Of a DNA stretch of 5,225 nucleotides, positions 1-5,225 are shown piece by piece. The notes below the pieces were generated by a model. That model made no database searches. It had not been told where the DNA came from and saw only the letters and a list, made by a program, of their open reading frames with translations. The stretch is taken from the NCBI GenBank assembly GCA_007119095.1, contig SKQI01000087.1, positions 1 to 5,225 on the forward strand, read 5' to 3'. Position 1 is the first letter of the stretch. Each line of letters begins with the position of its first letter. The DNA comes from Wenzhouxiangella sp. (GTDB lineage Bacteria; Pseudomonadota; Gammaproteobacteria; Xanthomonadales; Wenzhouxiangellaceae). Made by a program: the position numbers and the translations under genes.

Positions 1-711
1 GCCCTGGAAGTGTTTCTGGAGGCGTTCGAAGGCCCGCTGGATCTTCTGCTTTACCTGATTCGGCGCCAGAACCTGGATATCCTGGATATTCCCATTGCCG
101 AAATCACACGCCAGTACACCGGCTACATCGAGATGATGTCCGGCATGAAACTGGAGCTGGCTGCCGAATACCTGGTGATGGCAGCCATACTGGCCGAGAT
201 CAAGTCGCGCATGCTGTTGCCGCGGGTAGCGGCCGAAGAGGAAGACGAACTCGACCCCAGGGCCGATCTGATCCGCCGCCTGCAGGAATACGAACGCTTC
301 CGGCAGGCCGCCGAAGATCTCGATGACCTGCCGCGCCTGGAACGCGATCTGGCGGTGGCATCGGCCGCCGTGGAGGAACACGGCAAGATCCAGCTGCCGC
401 CGGAGGTCGATCTGCGCGAAATTCTGCTGGCGTTGCGCGATGTGATGGCCCGGGCCGAAATGCTCGCCCACCACCACGTCCAGGCTGAGCCGCTGTCGGT
501 GCGCGAGCGCATGTCCAGAATCACCGACCTGGTCTCGCGTCGGCAATTCGTCGAGTTCAAAGATTGCTTTGACCTGTCCGAAGGCCGAATCGGTGCCGTT
601 GTCACTTTCCTGGCACTGCTTGAGCTGTTGCGAGAGCATCTGATCGATCTGGTCCAGCAGGAGCTGTTCGGCACCATTTATCTGCGCAGCCCGGCCCAGG
701 CCGACACCTGA
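1..711 (+). CDS. scpA: Segregation and condensation protein A (kleisin), 5'-truncated by the window
   Basis: ScpA is the kleisin subunit of the SMC-ScpAB condensin, which binds the chromosome and helps resolve and segregate replicated origins. The reading frame is already open at base 1, and the first visible residues (ALEVFLEAFEGPLDLLLYLI) fall inside the conserved N-terminal motif of the family, usually written F-E-G-P-L-D-L-L-L-x-L-I. The GTG at base 10 is therefore probably an internal codon and the true start lies upstream. About 236 residues are visible. Next comes the N-terminal helical region that contacts the SMC neck in the family (NLDILDIPIAEITRQY), then an acidic, helical middle. 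The C-terminal winged-helix part (RRQFVEFKDCFDLSEGRIGA through LLELLREHLIDLVQQ) contacts the SMC head in characterised homologues. It ends with TGA at 709-711, only 18 bases before the preferred scpB ATG, so the two are almost certainly co-transcribed. Family assignment is firm; only the start is unknown. Confidence 0.96.
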   Translation, partial: ALEVFLEAFEGPLDLLLYLIRRQNLDILDIPIAEITRQYTGYIEMMSGMKLELAAEYLVMAAILAEIKSRMLLPRVAAEEEDELDPRADLIRRLQEYERFRQAAEDLDDLPRLERDLAVASAAVEEHGKIQLPPEVDLREILLALRDVMARAEMLAHHHVQAEPLSVRERMSRITDLVSRRQFVEFKDCFDLSEGRIGAVVTFLALLELLREHLIDLVQQELFGTIYLRSPAQADT

Positions 712-729
712 TCATTGCTACCTGTCGCT

Positions 730-1545
730 ATGGATATCGAATACCTCAAGAAAGTTGTTGAAGGCGCGCTGCTTGCGGCGGGCGCACCGCTGAACCTGAA
801 TCAACTCAATGCCTTGTTTCCAGACGAGGAGAAGCCTGGTCACGGTCCACTGAAGGAAGCGCTGGCCGCGCTTGATGGGGATCTGGCGGGTCGAGCAGTG
901 GAGTTGACCGAGGTCGGCAGTGGTTACCGCCTGCAGATACGCACCCAGCTGATGCCCGTCATTTCCCAGCTATGGACCGAGAAGCCGCCGCGTTACTCGC
1001 GCGCCCTGCTCGAAACGCTGGCGATCATTGCTTATCGCCAGCCGATCACACGCGGCGAAATCGAGCAGATTCGGGGCGTTTCCTTGAGCGCCAACATTCT
1101 GCGCACGTTGCAGGAACGCGATTGGATCAAGACGGTTGGCCATCGCGATGTGCCGGGCAGACCGGAATTGCTGGGCACGACCCGAGCTTTTCTTGACTAC
1201 TTCAATCTCAAGAGCCTGGACGAGTTGCCCACCCTGGCCGAAATTAAAGACATCGACAATCTCGAGCCCGAACTTGAACTGACCCACCCGGCACAGTCAG
1301 ATCCGGACCAGCCGGAAGCAGACGATGCGACTCTGGCCGAATCGACCCCCGGAGCGGAGGAAACCACAGATGACTCGCAGGATAAAGACCTCGGCCAGCC
1401 CGAACAGTCGCAGCCGCCGGAGCAGCGAGGCGCCCGGCAGCGACCGGACGCAGAACCAGAGCCGCTCGAAGCAGACCCGCAAGACCCGCCCGAACCAGCG
1501 TCGGACGAGCAAACGCCGGCCACAGAACCCGACCGCTCAGGATGA
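730..1545 (+). CDS. scpB: Segregation and condensation protein B with long acidic C-terminal tail
   Basis: ScpB dimerises and binds the ScpA kleisin in the SMC-ScpAB condensin. I chose the ATG at 730 (MDIEYLKKVVEGALLAAGAP) because it matches the usual beginning of ScpB. An in-frame TTG at 715 would add five residues (LLPVA); neither start has a good Shine-Dalgarno sequence, so reinitiation after scpA is likely. Residues 1 to about 172 form the conserved core of two winged-helix domains. The second domain is very well conserved: RALLETLAIIAYRQPITRGE, then HRDVPGRPELLGTTRAFLDY and FNLKSLDELPTL. The family core normally stops near here. The remaining ~100 residues (to 271) are low-complexity and rich in Glu, Asp, Pro and Gln, with no recognisable domain, and are probably disordered. 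The last 58 codons (from 1369) overlap rluB in another frame. By my count those 58 residues contain 17 acidic and 5 basic residues. Core function is certain; the role of the tail is unknown. Confidence 0.95.
   Translation: MDIEYLKKVVEGALLAAGAPLNLNQLNALFPDEEKPGHGPLKEALAALDGDLAGRAVELTEVGSGYRLQIRTQLMPVISQLWTEKPPRYSRALLETLAIIAYRQPITRGEIEQIRGVSLSANILRTLQERDWIKTVGHRDVPGRPELLGTTRAFLDYFNLKSLDELPTLAEIKDIDNLEPELELTHPAQSDPDQPEADDATLAESTPGAEETTDDSQDKDLGQPEQSQPPEQRGARQRPDAEPEPLEADPQDPPEPASDEQTPATEPDRSG
1356..1361 (+). promoter_or_regulatory. Shine-Dalgarno for rluB inside scpB
   Basis: The sequence GGAGGA lies within the scpB coding region, with GGAGG ending nine bases before the ATG at 1370. It is the strongest ribosome-binding site on the + strand half of the window and is the main reason for starting rluB at 1370. 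A weaker GGAAG at 1314-1318 sits six bases before another in-frame ATG at 1325, so the longer start is a real alternative. Confidence 0.65.
1370..1545 (+). other. Dual-coding overlap of scpB 3' end and rluB 5' end
   Basis: These 176 bases appear to be read in two frames. The scpB frame gives an acidic Pro/Gln-rich tail (17 Asp/Glu, 5 Lys/Arg in 58 residues). The rluB frame, shifted by +1, gives a basic Ser-rich tail (13 Arg and 4 Lys, 3 Asp/Glu in 58 residues). Both frames are open throughout. If the 1325 ATG is used, the overlap grows to 221 bases. High G/C at the third codon position in the rluB frame (50 of 58 codons by my count) is not independent evidence, because those bases are first codon positions of Glu, Asp, Pro, Gln and Ala codons in scpB. 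Confidence 0.75.
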
Positions 1546-2374
1546 CAGCCTGACCAGTTTCGACGGCAGCGAGCGGCTGCAGAAAATTCTTGCCGCCGCC
1601 GGCCTGGGGTCACGCCGCGGCCTGGAGAAGCGAATAGAAGCCGGCGAAATCGAGGTCAACGGCAAGACAGCAACGATTGGCGCCACCGTCAGTCTTGGTG
1701 ACAAGATCGCCATCGATGGCCGGGCGTGGGAAGTCAGCGCCAGCGACACTACCCACCGCACTTTGATTTATCACAAGCCGGAAGGGGAAGTCACGACTCG
1801 CAGTGACCCGGAAGGACGCAAGACCGTGTTTGATCGCCTGCCCCGACTCAAGGGACAGCGCTGGATCGCGATTGGTCGTCTGGATATCAATACTGCCGGC
1901 CTGCTGCTGTTGACCACCGACGGCGAGCTGGCCAACCAGATGATGCACCCGTCAGGCCAGGTCGATCGCGAATACCTGTGCCGCATCCGGGGCGCGGTCA
2001 GCGAGGAACAAATCGAACAGCTGCGCAAAGGCGTCATGCTCGAGGACGGTCCGGGCCGCTTCAGTGATGTCGTGGCTGGAGAAGTCACCGGCGGACACGC
2101 CTGGTTCACGGTGGCGATCCTGGAAGGCCGAAATCGCGAGGTAAGACGCCTGTGGGAGGCCGTGGGTGCACAGGTCGCGCGCTTGAAGCGAGTTCGCTTC
2201 GGTCCGGTCTTCTTGCCTGCGCGGGTGCGCAGCGGGCGCTACGAGGAGCTCAGCGCCGAAGACCATCGCATCCTGCGCGAGGACGTCGGCCTGAAAGCCC
2301 AGGCCAGGGAACTGGTACTGATCCCGATCCACCGGGGTCATTCGTCTCGATCGTCTTCGTCCAACCAGCGATAA
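1370..2374 (+). CDS. rluB: 23S rRNA pseudouridine synthase B, RsuA/RluB family, with basic N-terminal tail
   Basis: RluB isomerises a uridine to pseudouridine in domain V of 23S rRNA (U2605 in E. coli numbering). With the ATG at 1370 the protein has 334 residues, against about 290 in E. coli. Residues 1-66 are a low-complexity Arg/Ser/Lys-rich tail absent from the E. coli protein. An S4 RNA-binding domain follows at about 67-115 (SERLQKILAAAGLGSRRGLE, EAGEIEVNGK). The catalytic domain carries GRLDINTAGLLLLTTDGELA, with Asp172 as the expected catalytic aspartate, and the C-terminal family signature GRNREVRRLWEAVG followed by RLKRVRFGP. RluB is preferred over RluE, RluF or RsuA because of the S4 domain and the position after scpAB. 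There is no ATG, GTG or TTG in this frame between 1372 and the S4 domain. A start without overlap would need a rare codon such as CTG at 1550, which does have AGGA at 1539-1542 before it. The last 12 residues (HSSRSSSSNQR region) overlap the convergent regulator gene. Confidence 0.93.
   Translation: MTRRIKTSASPNSRSRRSSEAPGSDRTQNQSRSKQTRKTRPNQRRTSKRRPQNPTAQDDSLTSFDGSERLQKILAAAGLGSRRGLEKRIEAGEIEVNGKTATIGATVSLGDKIAIDGRAWEVSASDTTHRTLIYHKPEGEVTTRSDPEGRKTVFDRLPRLKGQRWIAIGRLDINTAGLLLLTTDGELANQMMHPSGQVDREYLCRIRGAVSEEQIEQLRKGVMLEDGPGRFSDVVAGEVTGGHAWFTVAILEGRNREVRRLWEAVGAQVARLKRVRFGPVFLPARVRSGRYEELSAEDHRILREDVGLKAQARELVLIPIHRGHSSRSSSSNQR
2338..2374. other. Convergent 3' overlap of rluB and the response regulator gene
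   Basis: The rluB stop (TAA, 2372-2374, + strand) lies beyond the regulator stop (TGA, 2338-2340 on the - strand), so the two genes share 37 bases tail to tail. The shared DNA encodes the Ser-rich end of RluB and the acidic end of the regulator (YRWLDEDDRDE). I see no GC-rich hairpin followed by a T tract on either strand here. Transcripts from both sides probably run into the opposite gene unless Rho or an unrecognised signal stops them. Confidence 0.85.
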
Positions 2375-3735
2375 AGCGTACGTCGGCCAACGCCCAGCAA
2401 AGCCGCCGCCCGTCGCTTGTTGCCATCAACGCGGGTCAGCACGTAGTCCACGTAGCGACGCCGCAGTTCGTCGAGGCTGGGCAGCAAGTCACCTTCCAGC
2501 AGCTCGGAAGGAATACTGCCGCCAGCACTTGCCTGACCTGCGTCTGCGGCTGGCAGGCGTTGGCTGCCAATGCGCTCCGGCAGATGCGCGGGTCTGATCT
2601 CTTCGTCTTCGCAAAACGTGACGGCGCGTTCCATCGCGTTCTTCAGTTCGCGTACATTGCCGGGCCAACGGTAGGCGTGCATCACTGCCTGGGCCTTGGG
2701 CGACAGGCGCCTTGCCGGTCGTGACCTGGCCGCGGCGAACCGCCCAACAAATGCCATTGCCAGCAAATCAAGATCTTCACCGCGATCTCGCAGCGGCGGC
2801 ACTTCCAGCTGGAAGGCCTCCAACCGGTAATAAAGGTCCTCACGAAAATCGCCGCTGGCGACCTTGTCGGCCAGATTGATGTTGGTGGCCGCGACCAGCC
2901 TGACATCCACCGAGTGCTCGCGGTCGGCACCCACCGGACGGATCTGACCATCCTGCAGCGCGCGCAGCAATTTGGCCTGCAAAGCCACCGGCATCTCTCC
3001 AATTTCATCAAGAAACAAGGTGCCACCCTCAGCCTCCCGAAAAAGACCGGGGCGTTCCTTGTCAGCGCCGGAAAAAGCACCGGCCGCATGGCCGAAAAAT
3101 TCGCTTTCCAGAAGATCGGCCGGCACGCCGGCACAGTTCACCGCCAGGAACGGCTGCTTTTCCCTCGCGCTTTCGCCATGAATGGCGCGAGCAACCAGGT
3201 CTTTGCCCGTACCCGATTCTCCCGTGACCAGCACAGGTCCGTCGGCCCGACCGATCTGCCTGATGCGGTCAAACAGAACGCGCATGGGCCTGGAGCTGCC
3301 CTCCATGCCATGAAAAGACTCTTCGCTGACGCTCGACCGGAAGCGCTTGACCTGGTCCTGCAGCCGGCGATTGGCAAGCAGGCGTTCGACACTGAGCACG
3401 AAGTGGTCCATATCCAGCGGTTTGGTCAGAAAGTTGTCTGCACCGGCCTTCAGCGCGGCCACGGCCCGATCCACCGTTCCAAAAGCGCTGATCATCAGCA
3501 CCGCAGGCGGCGCGTGCCTGGCCTGAACCTGCTCAAGCAGGGCCAGGCCGTCGGCTCCCGGTAGCTGCAAATCACTGACCAACACATCAGGTTCGAATTC
3601 ATCAATGGCAGCCAGCGCATCCTCGGCGCTGGCGTGGGCTTCTGCCAGGTGCCCTTCAGCCTGCAGCTCTTCGACCAGCAGCTCTGCCAGGCTGCGGTCA
3701 TCCTCTACAACCATGATCCGATGGCGTTGGCTCAT
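2338..3735 (-). CDS. NtrC-family sigma54-dependent response regulator
   Basis: This 465-residue protein has all three parts of an NtrC-type activator. The receiver domain (about 1-120) has the acidic pair Asp12/Asp13, phosphoacceptor Asp55 (SDLQLPGADG), Ser83 and Lys105 (the KP motif). The AAA+ sigma54-interaction domain (about 143-390) has Walker A GESGTGKD (172-179) and a sigma54-contact loop reading GAFSGA (219-224) instead of the usual GAFTGA. It also has Walker B GGTLFLDE (Asp243/Glu244), sensor I around AATN (282-285), FREDLYYRL with the expected arginine-finger region (297-305), and WPGNVREL (357-364). After a variable linker, a Fis-type helix-turn-helix closes the protein (DGNKRRAAALLGVGRRTLYR, 437-456). 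The protein should use ATP to remodel sigma54 holoenzyme at enhancer-bound promoters once phosphorylated by the upstream kinase. Its start shares ATGA with the kinase stop and has GGAG seven bases upstream. I cannot assign a specific member such as AtoC, ZraR or GlrR, and no target is visible. Confidence 0.95.
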   Translation of the reverse strand: MSQRHRIMVVEDDRSLAELLVEELQAEGHLAEAHASAEDALAAIDEFEPDVLVSDLQLPGADGLALLEQVQARHAPPAVLMISAFGTVDRAVAALKAGADNFLTKPLDMDHFVLSVERLLANRRLQDQVKRFRSSVSEESFHGMEGSSRPMRVLFDRIRQIGRADGPVLVTGESGTGKDLVARAIHGESAREKQPFLAVNCAGVPADLLESEFFGHAAGAFSGADKERPGLFREAEGGTLFLDEIGEMPVALQAKLLRALQDGQIRPVGADREHSVDVRLVAATNINLADKVASGDFREDLYYRLEAFQLEVPPLRDRGEDLDLLAMAFVGRFAAARSRPARRLSPKAQAVMHAYRWPGNVRELKNAMERAVTFCEDEEIRPAHLPERIGSQRLPAADAGQASAGGSIPSELLEGDLLPSLDELRRRYVDYVLTRVDGNKRRAAALLGVGRRTLYRWLDEDDRDE

Positions 3736-5171
3736 TTTTGCGCTCCGAATACCAGGGCAAAGCGCCCTCCTTGAAGGGTTTCACTGCGGCCAACCTCGAT
3801 TTCCGCACCGTGTTCATCGGCTACGGTCCGAACGATAGCCAAGCCCAGGCCCGTGCCCTCTCCGTCTTCACGCGAGCTCTGAAACGGCTCAAAAATGCTG
3901 TCGCGCTTGTCATCCGGAACGCCGGGGCCATCGTCCTCGACTATCAGTCGTAGTTCGCCTTCACCGTGCTCAACCTGCAACATCACTGTCGAGCTGGCCG
4001 CCTGAATGGCGTTTCTGACCAGGTTGATCAAGGCATGCTCCAGCCGAACATCAAAACCGGAAACCGTCAGGTCCGAATTCACTTCCTGAATCTGGCACCG
4101 AATGCCTCGAGCTTCGGCCTGTGGCGTGGCGCTGGCCAGCACGCGTTGGAAAAGGCGGTTTACCGATACCGCCTGTTTCTCGCGCTGATCGCTGCGAACA
4201 AACTCCATCAGCTGCCTGATCAGCTGTCGGGTCCTATCGACCTGTTGCCGCATGCGCTTGAGCCGCCGCTGACCGTCATCATCGAGCTGGTCATACTGCA
4301 ACAGTCGCCGGGCATCGCCATCAATCACACTCAAAGGGGCGCCAAGCTCATGGGCAACGCCGGAAGAAAAACGCCCCAGGGCTGCCAGGCTTTCCTGCTG
4401 GCGCATGCGCTCGGACATCAGCAGCCGTTCTCGACGCTGCTGATCGAGCTCGCCCTGCATCTGCTCGATCGCATCCAGCATATTGTTCAAGCCGCGCCCC
4501 AGGGCTGCCAGCTCCCTGGGGCCCTCGACCCGGGCCCGATGCCCCTGCTCACCGCGCTCGATCTTGCCCATGCTGACCAGCAAGTGCTCGATCGGCCGGA
4601 CAATCGCAAGCCGATGACCGAGCAGCAGGATGACAAACATCAGGATCAACACCCCGCCCCAAAGCCACCACCCCCGCTGGCGCACCACCCCCAAACGCTG
4701 GGCAATTTCGCTTTCCTGGCGGACCACCTGCAGCAAGCCGGCAATCTGCCCGGCCGTGGATGTCAGCGGGACGAAATATGAATAGACCGGTTCGCCGGCC
4801 AACTCAGCATATCGTCCCAGCTCTTCGCCTAGCGCGGCGACCTCAACAGCTTCGATCTGCTCCTGCCAGCCGGGGCGGATTTCTCCGGCGACGGTCAGGC
4901 GGCGGCCTTCAGCGTCGAATACCGTGGCGCCATAGATCCGATCAATGTCGAACACGGCAGCCAGCGCCTGTTCGATTCGGGCCCGGTCGCCATCCCGAAG
5001 GGCCTGCTGGACTGGCTCACGCAAGGCACGGGCAACCAGCTCGATTTCTTTCTCTAGCCGATGCTCGAGCAGATTCTCGGCAGTCTGGAAGGTCAGCCAT
5101 AGAACCAGCGTGGCGAGAATCGCCAGTGGCATGAAGATCTGCGCAATCAGCTGCACTCGCAAACTATTCAT
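3732..5171 (-). CDS. Membrane sensor histidine kinase (HAMP-HisKA-HATPase), partner of the downstream regulator
   Basis: This 479-residue protein begins with a short cytoplasmic end and a membrane helix at about 9-28 (MPLAILATLVLWLTF). A periplasmic region of roughly 140 residues follows (29-166). Its core, ATVFDAEGRRLTVAGEI then PVYSYFVPLTS and IAGLLQVV, looks like a PAS/Cache-like sensor fold, but I cannot name a family. The second membrane helix is at about 168-190 (WWLWGGVLILMFVILLLG), followed by a HAMP linker (about 185-240) and a coiled segment. The DHp domain has the H-box GVAHELGAPLSVI with His274 as phosphoacceptor. The ATPase domain has the N box (Asn383, Asn387 in NLVRNAIQA), G1 DDGPGVP (413-419), F box IFEPFQ and G2 GTGLGLAI (439-446), so all catalytic boxes are intact. 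It is first in a two-gene operon and shares ATGA with the regulator. No strong Shine-Dalgarno precedes its ATG. The signal sensed is unknown. Confidence 0.94.
   Translation of the reverse strand: MNSLRVQLIAQIFMPLAILATLVLWLTFQTAENLLEHRLEKEIELVARALREPVQQALRDGDRARIEQALAAVFDIDRIYGATVFDAEGRRLTVAGEIRPGWQEQIEAVEVAALGEELGRYAELAGEPVYSYFVPLTSTAGQIAGLLQVVRQESEIAQRLGVVRQRGWWLWGGVLILMFVILLLGHRLAIVRPIEHLLVSMGKIERGEQGHRARVEGPRELAALGRGLNNMLDAIEQMQGELDQQRRERLLMSERMRQQESLAALGRFSSGVAHELGAPLSVIDGDARRLLQYDQLDDDGQRRLKRMRQQVDRTRQLIRQLMEFVRSDQREKQAVSVNRLFQRVLASATPQAEARGIRCQIQEVNSDLTVSGFDVRLEHALINLVRNAIQAASSTVMLQVEHGEGELRLIVEDDGPGVPDDKRDSIFEPFQSSREDGEGTGLGLAIVRTVADEHGAEIEVGRSETLQGGRFALVFGAQK
3743..3746 (-). promoter_or_regulatory. 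Shine-Dalgarno for the response regulator, inside the kinase gene
   Basis: On the - strand, GGAG lies seven bases before the regulator ATG (3735-3733), within the last codons of the kinase gene. With the ATGA overlap this predicts translational coupling, so the two proteins would be made in a linked ratio. Confidence 0.7.
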
Positions 5172-5201
5172 GAAAAATCACTTGGACAAGCGGGCACATG
5201 C

Positions 5202-5212
5202 GTCATTATGAC
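5202..5212. repeat. Perfect 11-bp inverted repeat overlapping the putative -10
   Basis: GTCATTATGAC has two perfect 5-base arms around a single central base, and it covers the CATAAT element upstream of the kinase gene. Such a position would suit an operator, but arms this short arise often by chance. The remainder of 5172-5225 shows no other motif that I can support. Confidence 0.3.
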
Positions 5213-5213
5213 A
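5205..5213 (-). promoter_or_regulatory. Possible extended -10 promoter element for the kinase-regulator operon
   Basis: Read on the - strand, this is TGTCATAAT, matching the extended -10 pattern TGn followed by CATAAT (one mismatch to TATAAT). The element ends 33 bases before the kinase ATG, giving a short untranslated leader. The -35 position would lie beyond the right edge of the window and cannot be checked. The call rests on sequence similarity and position only. Confidence 0.4.
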
Positions 5214-5225
5214 CACCTTTTGCGC

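Noticed and set aside
123..677. Open frame on the - strand opposite scpA, Ser/Arg-rich
   Set aside because: Ser/Arg-rich low-complexity translation is the usual antisense image of a Leu/Ala/Glu-rich gene; there is no domain and no independent start signal.
1325..1545. A sequencing frameshift or scpB-rluB gene fusion as the cause of the overlap
   Set aside because: Both frames remain open over the whole overlap, scpB ends at a clear stop after its core, and rluB has its own GGAGG and ATG. An indel cannot be excluded from one sequence, but nothing requires one.
1197..1613. Open frame on the - strand across the scpB-rluB overlap
   Set aside because: It translates to Ser/Gly/Cys-rich low complexity and only reflects the GC-rich, stop-poor overlap region. 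A third coding layer is not supported.
2330..2400. Bidirectional intrinsic terminator between the converging operons
   Set aside because: No stable GC-rich stem with a following T tract is visible on either strand in this stretch.
2914..3564. Open frame (216 codons) on the + strand opposite the response regulator
   Set aside because: It is antisense to the AAA+ and receiver domains, with no family similarity that I can see; it is a by-product of codon bias in the real gene.
3966..4781. Long open frame (271 codons) on the + strand opposite the kinase gene
   Set aside because: It lies wholly antisense to conserved kinase motifs, has a composition typical of GC-rich shadow frames (many Gln, His, Pro), no recognisable domain and no convincing ribosome-binding site.
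3732..5171. Assignment of the kinase as RegB/PrrB or as GlrK/QseE
   Set aside because: RegB has multiple membrane helices and a redox cysteine, whereas this protein has two helices and Thr in the corresponding QVDR-type segment. GlrK has a HELKTPL H-box and a different periplasmic region.
5172..5225. Sigma54 (-24/-12) autoregulatory promoter upstream of the kinase
   Set aside because: I found no GG-N10-GC arrangement on either strand in the visible bases; more upstream sequence would be needed.

Overview
The window is GC-rich, densely packed bacterial chromosome. It most resembles a gammaproteobacterium that uses the SMC-ScpAB condensin rather than MukBEF, so not an Enterobacterales/Vibrio/Pasteurella relative. 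The scpA-scpB-rluB order and the tailed ScpB and RluB would suit Xanthomonadales/Chromatiales-like lineages, but that placement is inference. I see no tRNA, rRNA, insertion sequence, CRISPR or other mobile DNA.

Left half, + strand (1-2374): scpA (5' end outside the window), scpB and rluB form one tightly packed operon. ScpA and ScpB are the kleisin and winged-helix partner of SMC in chromosome segregation. RluB is the 23S rRNA pseudouridine synthase often linked to scpAB. The notable feature is a 176-bp out-of-frame overlap (1370-1545) between scpB and rluB. The same DNA encodes a strongly acidic, Pro/Gln-rich C-terminal tail of ScpB and a strongly basic, Arg/Ser-rich N-terminal tail of RluB.

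Right half, - strand (5171 down to 2338): a two-component system reads toward rluB. The first gene is a membrane histidine kinase with a periplasmic sensor region, HAMP, DHp and ATPase domains. It overlaps by 4 bp (ATGA) the gene for an NtrC-type response regulator with receiver, sigma54-interacting AAA+ and Fis-type HTH domains. A likely extended -10 promoter and a short perfect inverted repeat lie in the 54 bases upstream of the kinase. The kinase presumably senses a periplasmic or membrane cue and phosphorylates the regulator, which would then activate sigma54 promoters. No target promoter or target gene is visible here.

The two operons converge and overlap tail to tail by 37 bp (2338-2374), with no recognisable terminator between them. 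Every gene belongs to a known family. The unusual content is in the overlapping coding arrangements, the uncharacterised sensor domain and the unknown regulon, not in a clearly new system.
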